Assembly: GCA_937910255.1 (NCBI GenBank)
Contig: CALEOQ010000472.1
Location: forward strand, 1-12,304
DNA length: 12,304 bases
Reading direction: 5' to 3'
Origin: an uncultured Caulobacteraceae bacterium
Lineage (GTDB): Bacteria; Pseudomonadota; Alphaproteobacteria; Caulobacterales; Caulobacteraceae
A model generated the notes under the pieces. It had not been told where the DNA came from and did no database searches. It was given only the letters and a program-made list of their open reading frames with translations. Shown here piece by piece: positions 1 through 7,788 of the stretch (position 1 is its first letter; the number at the start of each line of letters is the position of its first letter). A program made the position numbers and the translations under genes.

Positions 1-47
1 AGTCTGGAGAGAATACAGGATGACTAGTGTGTTAGCGCAGTATATTA
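1..47. other. Uninterpretable contig end, probably read noise
   Basis: This AT-richer stretch lies outside the flow-cell T10 spacer that begins at 48, so it lies beyond the physical end of any library molecule. Its composition differs sharply from the GC-rich insert and I recognise nothing in it. I infer that it is base-calling noise or a misassembled read tail, and it should not be annotated as genome. Confidence 0.7.
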
Positions 48-121
48 TTTTTTTTTTCAAGCAGCAGACGGCATACGAGATTACGACGTGACTGGAGTTC
101 AGACGTGTGCTCTTCCGATCT
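48..121 (+). other. Illumina P7 / TruSeq read-2 adapter with flow-cell spacer
   Basis: Ten T residues (48-57) match the poly-T spacer of the grafted flow-cell oligo. The 24-nt P7 primer follows at 58-81 with one substitution (A expected, C seen at 65). A 6-nt index TACGAC occupies 82-87, and the 34-nt TruSeq read-2 adapter, ending in CTCTTCCGATCT, occupies 88-121 without a mismatch. This is synthetic library sequence that was not trimmed before assembly. It creates false ORF starts: the adapter end translates as CSSDL in front of the real MmsA residues. Confidence 0.98.
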
Positions 122-1394
<1,273 letters not shown>

Positions 1395-1452
1395 GCTTTC
1401 GGCGTCGGCCCCCTATGGCCTAGGCTGGTCATGAGCTTTGGAGCGATCGAGC

Positions 1453-2175
1453 ATGAAGAATTTCCGCCTCTGGGCGATCCTGGCCCTGGTCGTCGTGGTG
1501 GCCGGTCTCGGCGCCTATTTCTATTGGAACCACGAAGTCCGCTGGAGACCCAATACCGTGACCGAACACCAGGCCGAGATCGCTGAAATGCTGGAGGGCG
1601 CGGGCTGGGTCTCGCCGGGAATCGAAGGCCCGGCGGTCTATATGGTCTCCTTCCGCACCTGCCCCGACTGCCTGCGCTTCAAGGCCGAGCAGTTCCCCGA
1701 CCTGCATGCGGCGGGGATCGACACCCGGGTGATCGAGATCGCCCGGCGTGAGGTGAATGGCCTTGAGCGTTCGACCCCTGAGGAGCGGGCCACGGTGGCC
1801 GAACTCTGGCTCAACCGCGACTGGGGCCTGTTCGAGCGCTGGGTGCAGGTGCCGGCTTCAGCCTGGACCGCGCCGGGCATTCCGCCCGCCGATGGCGACG
1901 CCGCCCGCATGGCGGTGGTTGAGGCGGGCCGTGATCTGGTCGATCAACTCACGCCGCTGCTTGCGGACAACGGCGTCGATTTCGCCTATCCGCTGCTGGT
2001 CTGGTGGGACCAGGACGGCCAGATGAAGGCCTGCGCCTGTGAGCGCCGGGAAACCTATCGCTTCCTGCGCGAAGACCTCGGCCTGCCGGCCAGGAGCGAT
2101 ACGCCCCTGGTGCCGGCGGGCGAGGAAGACGGCGTCCCCGCCCCCGCCACGCCGATGGAGCCGCAGGCCTCCTGA
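1453..2175 (+). CDS. Membrane-anchored thioredoxin-fold protein with CPDC motif
   Basis: The protein has 240 residues. One hydrophobic helix at about residues 5-24, preceded by K2 and R5, is either an uncleaved signal anchor or a signal peptide, which would place the rest in the periplasm. The core looks like a divergent thioredoxin fold: a beta strand AVYMVSF leads into C70-P-D-C73 (TCPDCLRF), and a later YPLLVW segment resembles the cis-proline loop. Two more cysteines (ACACE, near residue 195) could be a second redox or metal pair. The tail after about residue 215 is Pro/Ala-rich and probably disordered. I chose the ATG at 1453 over the TTG at 1438 because GGAG at 1440-1443 lies 9 nt before it and the signal anchor then starts the protein. 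I do not recognise a named family; a thiol-disulfide oxidoreductase role is inferred from the motifs. It is convergent with the next gene (8-bp gap). Confidence 0.75.
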   Translation: MKNFRLWAILALVVVVAGLGAYFYWNHEVRWRPNTVTEHQAEIAEMLEGAGWVSPGIEGPAVYMVSFRTCPDCLRFKAEQFPDLHAAGIDTRVIEIARREVNGLERSTPEERATVAELWLNRDWGLFERWVQVPASAWTAPGIPPADGDAARMAVVEAGRDLVDQLTPLLADNGVDFAYPLLVWWDQDGQMKACACERRETYRFLREDLGLPARSDTPLVPAGEEDGVPAPATPMEPQAS

Positions 2176-2183
2176 CCGACGGC

Positions 2184-2624
2184 TCAGAGGCCGCCGGAAT
2201 TGATTTCCTTGGTGCGGGCCTGGGTCTTCGGACCCTGGCTCTTTTCCGGGGCGCGATCGCCGCGGCTGGCGGAGTGGACGGCGGCGCCGCCGGTGTCCTG
2301 GCCCCATTCGGCCTGAGGATTGTCGTCCTGCTCCAGGTCATGGACATCGACATTGGCCGGCGTGCCGGCGCCCAGGTCGCCGCCGGTGTCGCCCATGCCC
2401 GTGGCGTTGCGGGGCTCCAGCCGCGTCCCATCGATCCGGGAGACGGCGGGCTTGGGCTCGGCCTGCTGCTGTTGCTGCTGCCGGGGTTGTTCGCGGGGGG
2501 CGTCGGCCGCCCGGTCGGGATCGCGCTGCTGATCCATCTCACGCTGGCCCAGGCCCCCGCCCTGCTGGCGGGTGCGGTTGGCGTCGGTGACGTCGGGATC
2601 GAATGTGCGGGGCTCATCGGCCAT
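2184..2624 (-). CDS. Small hydrophilic Gln-rich hypothetical protein
   Basis: This is a 146-residue, strongly charged protein rich in Asp, Arg, Gln, Gly and Pro. It has no hydrophobic segment, no cysteine and a run of six Gln at about residues 49-54 (a CTG-type repeat on the plus strand). It looks intrinsically disordered and cytoplasmic; no catalytic motif is visible and no function can be assigned. It is probably a real gene: a near-perfect AAGGAGGA ribosome site lies 8 nt before the ATG, the start is unambiguous, and the frame ends 8 bp from the stop of the convergent thioredoxin-like gene. The overlapping plus-strand frames are hydrophobic shadows without such a ribosome site. It seems to be a single-gene transcription unit. 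Confidence 0.72.
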   Translation of the reverse strand: MADEPRTFDPDVTDANRTRQQGGGLGQREMDQQRDPDRAADAPREQPRQQQQQQAEPKPAVSRIDGTRLEPRNATGMGDTGGDLGAGTPANVDVHDLEQDDNPQAEWGQDTGGAAVHSASRGDRAPEKSQGPKTQARTKEINSGGL

Positions 2625-2632
2625 GGCGGTTC

Positions 2633-2640
2633 TCCTCCTT
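2633..2640 (-). promoter_or_regulatory. Strong Shine-Dalgarno for the Gln-rich hypothetical gene
   Basis: On the minus strand AAGGAGGA sits 8 nt before the ATG at 2624-2622. It is the best ribosome binding site in the window and is the main reason for accepting the low-complexity gene and its start. Confidence 0.8.
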
Positions 2641-2742
2641 GCTGTGGGTCATGCCAGGACAACCGACCGGCGCCGGGACCTGTTCCGACGCTCAAGCTCG
2701 CCTTGCCGGTCAGTGGCCGATTGTGATCGCGCCCTCAGCGAC

Positions 2743-2791
2743 AGAGCGCGTTCCGCCAAGTGGGGCCGGTTATCGGCACAAAACGCGCTCT
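2743..2791. repeat. Palindromic intergenic repeat, first hairpin
   Basis: Perfect 10-bp inverted repeats AGAGCGCGTT (2743-2752) and AACGCGCTCT (2782-2791) enclose a 29-nt centre containing AAGTGGGGCCGGTTATCGG. This centre resembles, from memory, the AAGTGGGAACCGGTTTTCCG core of palindromic intergenic repeats in Rhizobiales and other alphaproteobacteria. It lies in the 238-bp gap between the Gln-rich gene and zapE, which diverge from it. I infer a non-autonomous interspersed repeat, possibly doubling as a promoter-region element. Confidence 0.7.
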
Positions 2792-2805
2792 AACCTCAGG
2801 ATTTG

Positions 2806-2849
2806 GAGCATGAGGCGATCTGACGGTTTCGCCTGATCGCGTCATGCTC
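2806..2849. repeat. Palindromic intergenic repeat, second hairpin, abutting the zapE ribosome site
   Basis: Arms GAGCATGAGGCGATC (2806-2820) and GATCGCGTCATGCTC (2835-2849) pair over 15 positions with one mismatch around a 14-nt loop. A competing inner pairing AGGCGA/TCGCCT (2813-2818 with 2829-2834) is also possible. The unit follows the first hairpin by 14 nt and ends 13 nt before the zapE ATG, just before its G-rich ribosome site (2852-2861). It probably belongs to the same two-hairpin mobile repeat. Confidence 0.72.
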
Positions 2850-2862
2850 TAGGGGGCGGGGC

Positions 2863-3978
2863 ATGACGTCCGCCCTCGAAGCCGCCTACCGCGCCCGCCT
2901 GGAGCGTGGGGAGATCCGACCCGATCCGGCCCAGGCCGCGGCCCTGCCGGCCCTGGCGCGGCTGGAGGCCGACCTGGCGGCCAGCGAGCCCGGCGTACTC
3001 TTCGGGCGGCTGCGCAAACCCCAGAGCCAGAAAGGCGTCTATCTCTGGGGGCCGGTGGGCCGGGGCAAGTCCATGCTGATGGACCTGTTCTACGAGACCG
3101 CGCCGGTGGCCAGGAAGCGCCGCACCCACTTCCACGTCTTCATGGGCGAGGTTCACCGGCTGATCGACGCCTGGCGCAAGGGCGACGCCGCCGCCCGCAA
3201 GGCGAAGTTCGGCCAGCATCGCGGCGACGACCCCATCCCCCCGGTGGCCGATGTGGTGGCCGCTCAGGCCCGCCTGCTCTGCTTCGATGAGTTCCAGGTC
3301 ACCGACATCGCCGACGCCATGCTCCTGGGCCGTCTGTTCACCGCCCTGTTCGACCGCGGGGTGACCCTGGTGGCCACCTCCAACCGCGTGCCCGACGCCC
3401 TCTATCGCAACGGCATCAACCGCCAGCTCTTCCTGCCCTTCATCGACCTCTTGAAATCCCAGGCCGAGGTGGTCTCGGTGGCCGGCGAGCACGACTACCG
3501 CCTCGACCGGCTGAGGGCGGCCGGGGTCTGGTTCTCGCCCATCGACCCGGACAATGAGCGGACCTTCGATGGGCTCTGGAACGACATGCTCGACGGGGAC
3601 GAGGAGTTGGGCGAGACCCTCGAGGTCCTGGGCCGCAAGATCCACCTGCCCCACGCCACCGGCGGCCTGCTGCGGGCGAGCTTCGCCAGCCTCTGCGGCG
3701 TCGCGCTGGGGCCGAATGACTATCTGGCCCTGGCCGAGCGCTTCCACACGGTGTTTCTCGAGCGCGTGCCGCGGCTGACGCCCGCCCGGCGGGAAGAGGC
3801 CCGGCGCTTCGTCACCCTGATCGATGCGCTCTATGAGGCCCACGCCAAGCTGATCGTCCTGGCCGAGGCCGAGCCGACCAAGCTCTATCCGGAGGGCGAC
3901 GGCGCCTTCGAGTTCGAACGCACCGCCTCGCGCCTGCAGGAGATGCGCTCAGCCGACTGGCTCACCGAGCGGGGCTAG
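2863..3978 (+). CDS. zapE: Cell division protein ZapE / AFG1-family ATPase
   Basis: This is a 371-residue AAA-type ATPase, the usual length for the family. In E. coli ZapE associates with the Z ring and affects FtsZ polymer stability; the mitochondrial homologue AFG1 acts in respiratory-complex quality control. Walker A is GPVGRGKS (residues 63-70), Walker B is LLCFDEFQ (D142, E143), and a sensor-like ATSNR follows at 171-175. RRTHFHVFM and FDEFQVTDIADAM are family signatures. There is no signal peptide or membrane segment, so it should be cytoplasmic. The ATG at 2863 is preceded only by a G-rich stretch. The gene appears monocistronic: palindromic repeats lie directly upstream, and the downstream neighbour is convergent with a perfect hairpin between them. 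Confidence 0.92.
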   Translation: MTSALEAAYRARLERGEIRPDPAQAAALPALARLEADLAASEPGVLFGRLRKPQSQKGVYLWGPVGRGKSMLMDLFYETAPVARKRRTHFHVFMGEVHRLIDAWRKGDAAARKAKFGQHRGDDPIPPVADVVAAQARLLCFDEFQVTDIADAMLLGRLFTALFDRGVTLVATSNRVPDALYRNGINRQLFLPFIDLLKSQAEVVSVAGEHDYRLDRLRAAGVWFSPIDPDNERTFDGLWNDMLDGDEELGETLEVLGRKIHLPHATGGLLRASFASLCGVALGPNDYLALAERFHTVFLERVPRLTPARREEARRFVTLIDALYEAHAKLIVLAEAEPTKLYPEGDGAFEFERTASRLQEMRSADWLTERG

Positions 3979-3997
3979 GGTCCCGCCCCCCAAAACC

Positions 3998-4025
3998 GTC
4001 ATGCTCGGCCTTGTGCCGAGCATCC
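3998..4025 (+). repeat. 28-nt hairpin repeat, copy A; likely bidirectional terminator
   Basis: GTC is followed by a perfect 9-bp stem ATGCTCGGC (4001-4009) and GCCGAGCAT (4015-4023) around the loop CTTGT, then CC. It fills most of the 50-bp gap between the convergent zapE and lysR stops. There is no adjacent long T run; the minus strand has only a short TTTT a few bases after the stem. It shares its architecture with two copies at 10301-10328 and 10357-10384. A terminator role is inferred from position and stem strength. Confidence 0.75.
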
Positions 4026-4028
4026 CTC

Positions 4029-4910
4029 TCAGGCCCGCAGGCTCTCGACCAGCTGGCGGGCGACGGGGCGCAGTTCGTCCAGGCTGCGGACGCAGATCTT
4101 CAGCTCCCGGGCCGCCCAGTCGTCGGTGAGCGCGACAATGGCCAGGTTCATGGTGCACACGGCCCGCGCCGCGGTGGTCTCCGGCACGACGCCCACGCCC
4201 ACCCCGCACTCCACCAGCCGGCAGACCGCGTCGAAGCTGCGCAGCTGCACCCGCAGCCGCAGGCGCCGGCCCTCCCGGCTGGCCCGGGCGGCGAGGAAGC
4301 GCTGCAGGGAGCTGGCACGGTCCAGGCCCACCAGGTCGTAGTCCAGCACCTGGGCGAAGGCGGCGTTGATATTCTGGGCCAGAGGGTGGTCCAGGGCCGT
4401 GACCACCACGAAGCGGTCGGTGCGGAAGGCGAAGGTCTCCAGGGCGCCCACATCCACCGTCCCGGCGACGATGCCCACATCGGCGGCGCCCTCGGCCACC
4501 AGGCCGACGATCTCGTCGGACAGCCGCTCCTCAAGGTCCACGCTGACCTGGGGGTTGTCGGCCAGGAAGGAGGACAGGGCCTCGGGCAGGAATTCGGTCA
4601 GGGCGTTGGTGTTGGCCAGGACGCGCACCTCGCCGGCGGCGCTGTCGGCGATGAGGCCGAGCTCATCCTGCATCCGCGCGCTCTGTTCCAGGAGGCCCCG
4701 GGCGTGTTTGAGCAGCAGCAGGCCGGCCGGCGTGGGCGTCACCCCCAGGCGCGAGCGGGTCAGCAGGGCCGCGCCCAGGGACTGCTCCATGGCCCGGATG
4801 CGGGTCGATGCGGCCGCCAGCGCCAGGGCCGAGCGCTCAGCGCCGCGGGTGATGGAGCCGGCCTCCACCACGTCGCAGAACAGCCTCAGATCCACCAGAT
4901 CGAACCGCAT
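4029..4910 (-). CDS. LysR-family transcriptional regulator, divergent from sdhCDAB
   Basis: The protein has 293 residues, the normal LysR length. Residues 1-60 form the winged helix-turn-helix (DLRLFCDVVEAGSITRGAER ... TRIRAMEQSLGAALLTR), followed by the usual linker helix. The rest is a periplasmic-binding-protein-like effector domain, with GEVRVLANTNALTEFLP opening the first lobe and CGVGVGVVP near the hinge of the second. I chose the ATG at 4910-4908 because DLRLF begins right after it and GGGAG lies just upstream; the open frame to 5066 adds sequence unlike any LysR N-terminus. LysR regulators often control the divergent gene and themselves, so sdhCDAB is the natural candidate target across the 191-bp gap, but the effector cannot be read from sequence and I saw no convincing T-N11-A dyad. 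Confidence 0.88.
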   Translation of the reverse strand: MRFDLVDLRLFCDVVEAGSITRGAERSALALAAASTRIRAMEQSLGAALLTRSRLGVTPTPAGLLLLKHARGLLEQSARMQDELGLIADSAAGEVRVLANTNALTEFLPEALSSFLADNPQVSVDLEERLSDEIVGLVAEGAADVGIVAGTVDVGALETFAFRTDRFVVVTALDHPLAQNINAAFAQVLDYDLVGLDRASSLQRFLAARASREGRRLRLRVQLRSFDAVCRLVECGVGVGVVPETTAARAVCTMNLAIVALTDDWAARELKICVRSLDELRPVARQLVESLRA

Positions 4911-5028
4911 CCTTCGTCTCCCGCGAAGGAAGGCTACAACAAAGACGCATTGCCCGGGAGGCCGAAAGCCGAGAGACTTCCGCGCCAGCGAAGGCGCACA
5001 GGCTGGGCGATTGTGTCCGGCGGCTTCG

Positions 5029-5056
5029 TTGACACCCCCAGATGGCGGCGTAAAAG
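5029..5056 (+). promoter_or_regulatory. Candidate sigma70-type promoter for sdhCDAB
   Basis: TTGACA (5029-5034) matches the -35 consensus and TAAAAG (5051-5056) is an acceptable -10 with 16-nt spacing. They lie 46-73 bp upstream of the sdhC ATG in the gap shared with the divergent lysR gene. GAGGGAG at 5081-5087 is the only purine-rich ribosome site before the ATG, at a long 14-nt spacing. Confidence 0.5.
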
Positions 5057-5101
5057 CGGCCTTCAAGCAAGCTAGGGCAAGAGGGAGCGGCTGTAGAACC
5101 G

Positions 5102-5509
5102 ATGTCGGACGCCTCGAAGACTATCCGGGTCAGACCCACCTCGCCGCACGTTCAGGTGTGGCGCTGGCATCTCACCGCGCTCACCTCCATCGCCCACCGG
5201 ATCACCGGCGTCGGCCTCTATGTGGGCACGCTGATCCTGGCGGGCTGGGCCATTTCGCTGGCCATGGGGCCTGAAGCCTATGGCGCCTTCATGGGCGTCA
5301 TGGGCTCGGTCCTGGGCAAGCTGGTGATGTTCGCGCTCAGCCTGGCGGTCTTCTTCCACCTGGCCAAGGGCGTCCAGCACCTGATCTGGGACACCGGGGT
5401 GGGGCTGAAGCTGCAGGCGGCTAACGCCGGCGCGGTGGCCACCGTCGCCTTCGCCATCGTGGCCACCATCGTGGTCTGGATCATCGCCGCCATGACGGGA
5501 GCGCTCTGA
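5102..5509 (+). CDS. sdhC: Succinate dehydrogenase cytochrome b556 subunit
   Basis: SdhC, 135 residues, is one of the two inner-membrane anchors of complex II and helps bind heme b and ubiquinone. Three transmembrane helices are visible (about residues 33-54, 66-88 and 106-130). SIAHRITG carries the Ser29/Arg33 pair equivalent to the quinone-site Ser27/Arg31 of E. coli SdhC. His86 in FFHLAKGVQHLIWD is the expected axial heme ligand. The stop overlaps the sdhD start by one base (TGATG), so the two are translationally coupled. It is the first gene of sdhCDAB and diverges from lysR. Confidence 0.95.
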   Translation: MSDASKTIRVRPTSPHVQVWRWHLTALTSIAHRITGVGLYVGTLILAGWAISLAMGPEAYGAFMGVMGSVLGKLVMFALSLAVFFHLAKGVQHLIWDTGVGLKLQAANAGAVATVAFAIVATIVVWIIAAMTGAL

Positions 5510-5901
5510 TGGCCGATTTCCGCACGCCCTTCTCCCGGGCCCAGGGCCTAGGCGCCGCCGGCCACGGGGTCGGCCACTGGATCACCGAGCGGGTCACCTC
5601 GATCGCGCTGATCCCCCTGGTGCTGTGGGGCGTCTTCGCCGTCCTGCGCCTGGCCCGCAGCGACTATGACATGGCCGTGGCCTGGCTGGCCTCGCCGATC
5701 AACGCCGTGCTGCTCGCCCTGCTGACCGTGATCAGCTTCATGCACATGAACTCGGGCATGCGGGTGGTGATCGAGGACTATATCCACCGCAAGATCACCA
5801 AGGCGGCCCTGCTGCTGCTGAACCTCTTCGTCTGCGCGCTGTTCGGCGCGCTCGCCCTCTTCTCCATCCTGAAGGTCGCCCTCTCGGGCGGAGCTTACTG
5901 A
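5509..5901 (+). CDS. sdhD: Succinate dehydrogenase hydrophobic membrane anchor subunit
   Basis: SdhD, 130 residues, is the second membrane anchor of complex II. GVGHWITERVTSIALIPL is the family signature; Glu27 stands in a position often occupied by Gln. His79 (FMHMNSGM) is the likely second heme b ligand. Asp90-Tyr91 lies 11 residues on, the same spacing as His71 to Asp82-Tyr83 in E. coli SdhD, where Tyr83 contacts ubiquinone. Three membrane helices are apparent (about residues 29-48, 62-86 and 98-122). The start overlaps the sdhC stop by one base and sdhA begins 2 bp after the stop, so this is a tight operon. Confidence 0.95.
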   Translation: MADFRTPFSRAQGLGAAGHGVGHWITERVTSIALIPLVLWGVFAVLRLARSDYDMAVAWLASPINAVLLALLTVISFMHMNSGMRVVIEDYIHRKITKAALLLLNLFVCALFGALALFSILKVALSGGAY

Positions 5902-5903
5902 GC

Positions 5904-7691
5904 ATGGCCGCATACGAATTCATCGACCACAAGTTCGACGTCGTCGTCGTGGGCGCCGGCGGTTCGGGCCTGCGCGCCGCGCTCGGCTGCGCCCAGGCGG
6001 GCCTCAAGACCGCTTGCGTCTCCAAGGTCTTCCCGACCCGCTCGCACACGGTGGCCGCCCAGGGCGGCATCTCGGCGAGCCTGGGAAATATGAGCCAGGA
6101 TGACTGGCGCTGGCACATGTACGACACCGTCAAGGGGTCGGACTGGCTGGGCGACCAGGACGCCATCGAATATCTCTGCCGCAACGCGCCGGCCGCCGTC
6201 TATGAGCTCGAGCACTGGGGCGTGCCCTTCTCGCGCACCGAGGACGGCAAGATCTATCAGCGCGCCTTTGGCGGCATGACCAGCAACTATGGCGAGGCGC
6301 CGATCCAGCGCACCTGTGCGGCGGCCGACCGCACCGGTCACGCCATGCTGCACACCATGTATGGCCAGTCGCTGGCCAACAACACCGAGTTCTTCATCGA
6401 GTATTTCGCCCTCGACCTGATCATGGAAGACGGCGTCTGCCGGGGCGTCACCGCCTGGAAGCTGGACGACGGCACCCTGCACCGGTTCCAGGCCCAGATG
6501 GTCATCCTGGCCACCGGCGGCTATGGCCGCGCCTACTTCTCCTGCACCAGCGCCCACACCTGCACCGGCGACGGCAACGCCATGGTCCTGCGGGCTGGCC
6601 TGCCCCTGCAGGACATGGAGTTCGTGCAGTTCCACCCCACCGGCATCTATGGCGCCGGCTGCCTGATCACCGAGGGCGCCCGGGGCGAGGGCGGCTATCT
6701 GACCAATTCCGAGGGCGAGCGCTTCATGGAGCGCTATGCGCCGTCCGTGAAGGACCTGGCGCCGCGGGACATGGTCAGCCGGGCCATGACCATCGAGATC
6801 CGCGAAGGCCGCGGGGTGGGGCCGAACAAGGACCACATCTTCCTGCACCTGGACCACCTGGACCCCAAGGTGCTGCACCAGCGCCTGCCGGGCATTTCCG
6901 AGAGCGCCCGGGTGTTCTCCGGCGTGGACGTGACCAAGGCCCCGATCCCGGTCCTGCCGACCGTGCACTACAATATGGGCGGCATCCCCACGAACTTCTA
7001 TTCCGAGGTGGTCACCCGCGACGGCGACAACCCCGACAGCGTCATCCCCGGCCTGATGGCCGTGGGCGAGGCGGCCTGCGTCTCGGTGCACGGCGCCAAC
7101 CGCCTGGGCTCCAACTCGCTGATCGACCTGGTGGTGTTCGGCCGCTCGGCCGCCCTGCGCGCCGCCGACATCCTGACGCCTGGCGCCAAGCAGCCCGAGC
7201 TGAAGGCCAGCCATACCGACGCCCACCTGGCCCGCTTCGACCGCCTGCGTAACGCCAAGGGCGGCACGCCGACGGCCCAGCTGCGCCTGGACATGCAGAA
7301 GGCCATGCAGGAGGACGCCGCGGTGTTCCGCACCGGCGAGAGCCTGGCCTCGGGCGTGGCGCGCCTGGACAAGATCCACGGCCAGCGCGGCGACATCCAG
7401 GTCACCGACCGCGGCATGATCTGGAACACCGATCTCGTCGAGACCCTGGAGTTCGACAACCTGATCGGCCAGGCCGCCGTCACCGTGAACGGGGCGCTGA
7501 ACCGCACCGAGAGCCGCGGCGCCCACGCCCGGGAAGACTATCCCGACCGTGACGACGAAAACTGGATGAAGCACACGCTGACCTGGTTCGACGACGCCAC
7601 CGGCAAGGTGAAGCTGGACGACCGTCCGGTCCACTCCTTCACCCTCAGCAACGACATCGCCTACATCCCGCCGAAGGCGCGGGTCTACTAG
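5904..7691 (+). CDS. sdhA: Succinate dehydrogenase flavoprotein subunit
   Basis: SdhA, 595 residues and full length, oxidises succinate to fumarate at a covalently bound FAD on the cytoplasmic face of complex II. The dinucleotide fold is VVVGAGGSGLRAAL (residues 14-27). The flavinylated histidine is His48 in TRSHTVAAQGG. The substrate-site motifs HPTGIYGAG, the RDMVSR segment (288-293, holding the conserved active-site arginine), TVHYNMGGIPTN and HGANRLGSNSL are all intact, and the C-terminus IPPKARVY is typical of alphaproteobacterial SdhA. The long minus-strand open frame opposite it is a codon-bias shadow. The gene follows sdhD after 2 bp, but a 97-bp gap with two possible stems separates it from sdhB. 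Confidence 0.98.
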   Translation: MAAYEFIDHKFDVVVVGAGGSGLRAALGCAQAGLKTACVSKVFPTRSHTVAAQGGISASLGNMSQDDWRWHMYDTVKGSDWLGDQDAIEYLCRNAPAAVYELEHWGVPFSRTEDGKIYQRAFGGMTSNYGEAPIQRTCAAADRTGHAMLHTMYGQSLANNTEFFIEYFALDLIMEDGVCRGVTAWKLDDGTLHRFQAQMVILATGGYGRAYFSCTSAHTCTGDGNAMVLRAGLPLQDMEFVQFHPTGIYGAGCLITEGARGEGGYLTNSEGERFMERYAPSVKDLAPRDMVSRAMTIEIREGRGVGPNKDHIFLHLDHLDPKVLHQRLPGISESARVFSGVDVTKAPIPVLPTVHYNMGGIPTNFYSEVVTRDGDNPDSVIPGLMAVGEAACVSVHGANRLGSNSLIDLVVFGRSAALRAADILTPGAKQPELKASHTDAHLARFDRLRNAKGGTPTAQLRLDMQKAMQEDAAVFRTGESLASGVARLDKIHGQRGDIQVTDRGMIWNTDLVETLEFDNLIGQAAVTVNGALNRTESRGAHAREDYPDRDDENWMKHTLTWFDDATGKVKLDDRPVHSFTLSNDIAYIPPKARVY

Positions 7692-7788
7692 GGGGCGAAC
7701 CGTGGCCCCCTTCGTCGCTCATTCCCGGCTTCGGACCGAACGCGCCGCGCGCGCGGGGTCCGGGGTCTTCGCCTAAGGAAAGCCTCCG
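7692..7788 (+). promoter_or_regulatory. Intra-operon spacer between sdhA and sdhB with two potential stems
   Basis: This 97-bp non-coding spacer contrasts with the 1-2 bp junctions upstream. GGGGGC (7691-7696, starting at the last base of the sdhA stop) pairs with GCCCCC (7705-7710) around an 8-nt loop. CGGACC (7732-7737) pairs with GGTCCG (7757-7762) around an alternating CG-rich loop that can itself fold. Neither is followed by a T run, so a processing site or mRNA-stabilising structure is as likely as partial termination. AAGGA at 7775-7779 is the sdhB ribosome site, 9 nt before the ATG. Confidence 0.45.

Noticed and set aside
2464..2485. CTG-rich run as a possible tandem repeat locus
   Set aside because: It is explained by the six-Gln run of the minus-strand hypothetical protein and is too short to call a microsatellite; only noted for possible strain variation.
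4911..5066. N-terminal extension of the LysR gene to an ATG at 5066
   Set aside because: It would add 52 residues before a canonical LysR N-terminus and overlap the putative sdh promoter; the ATG at 4910 has a ribosome site.
5895..7634. 579-residue open frame antisense to sdhA
   Set aside because: It lies opposite a fully conserved SdhA. The composition is the His/Gly/Ala/Val shadow typical of the opposite strand of GC-rich genes, with no motif of its own.
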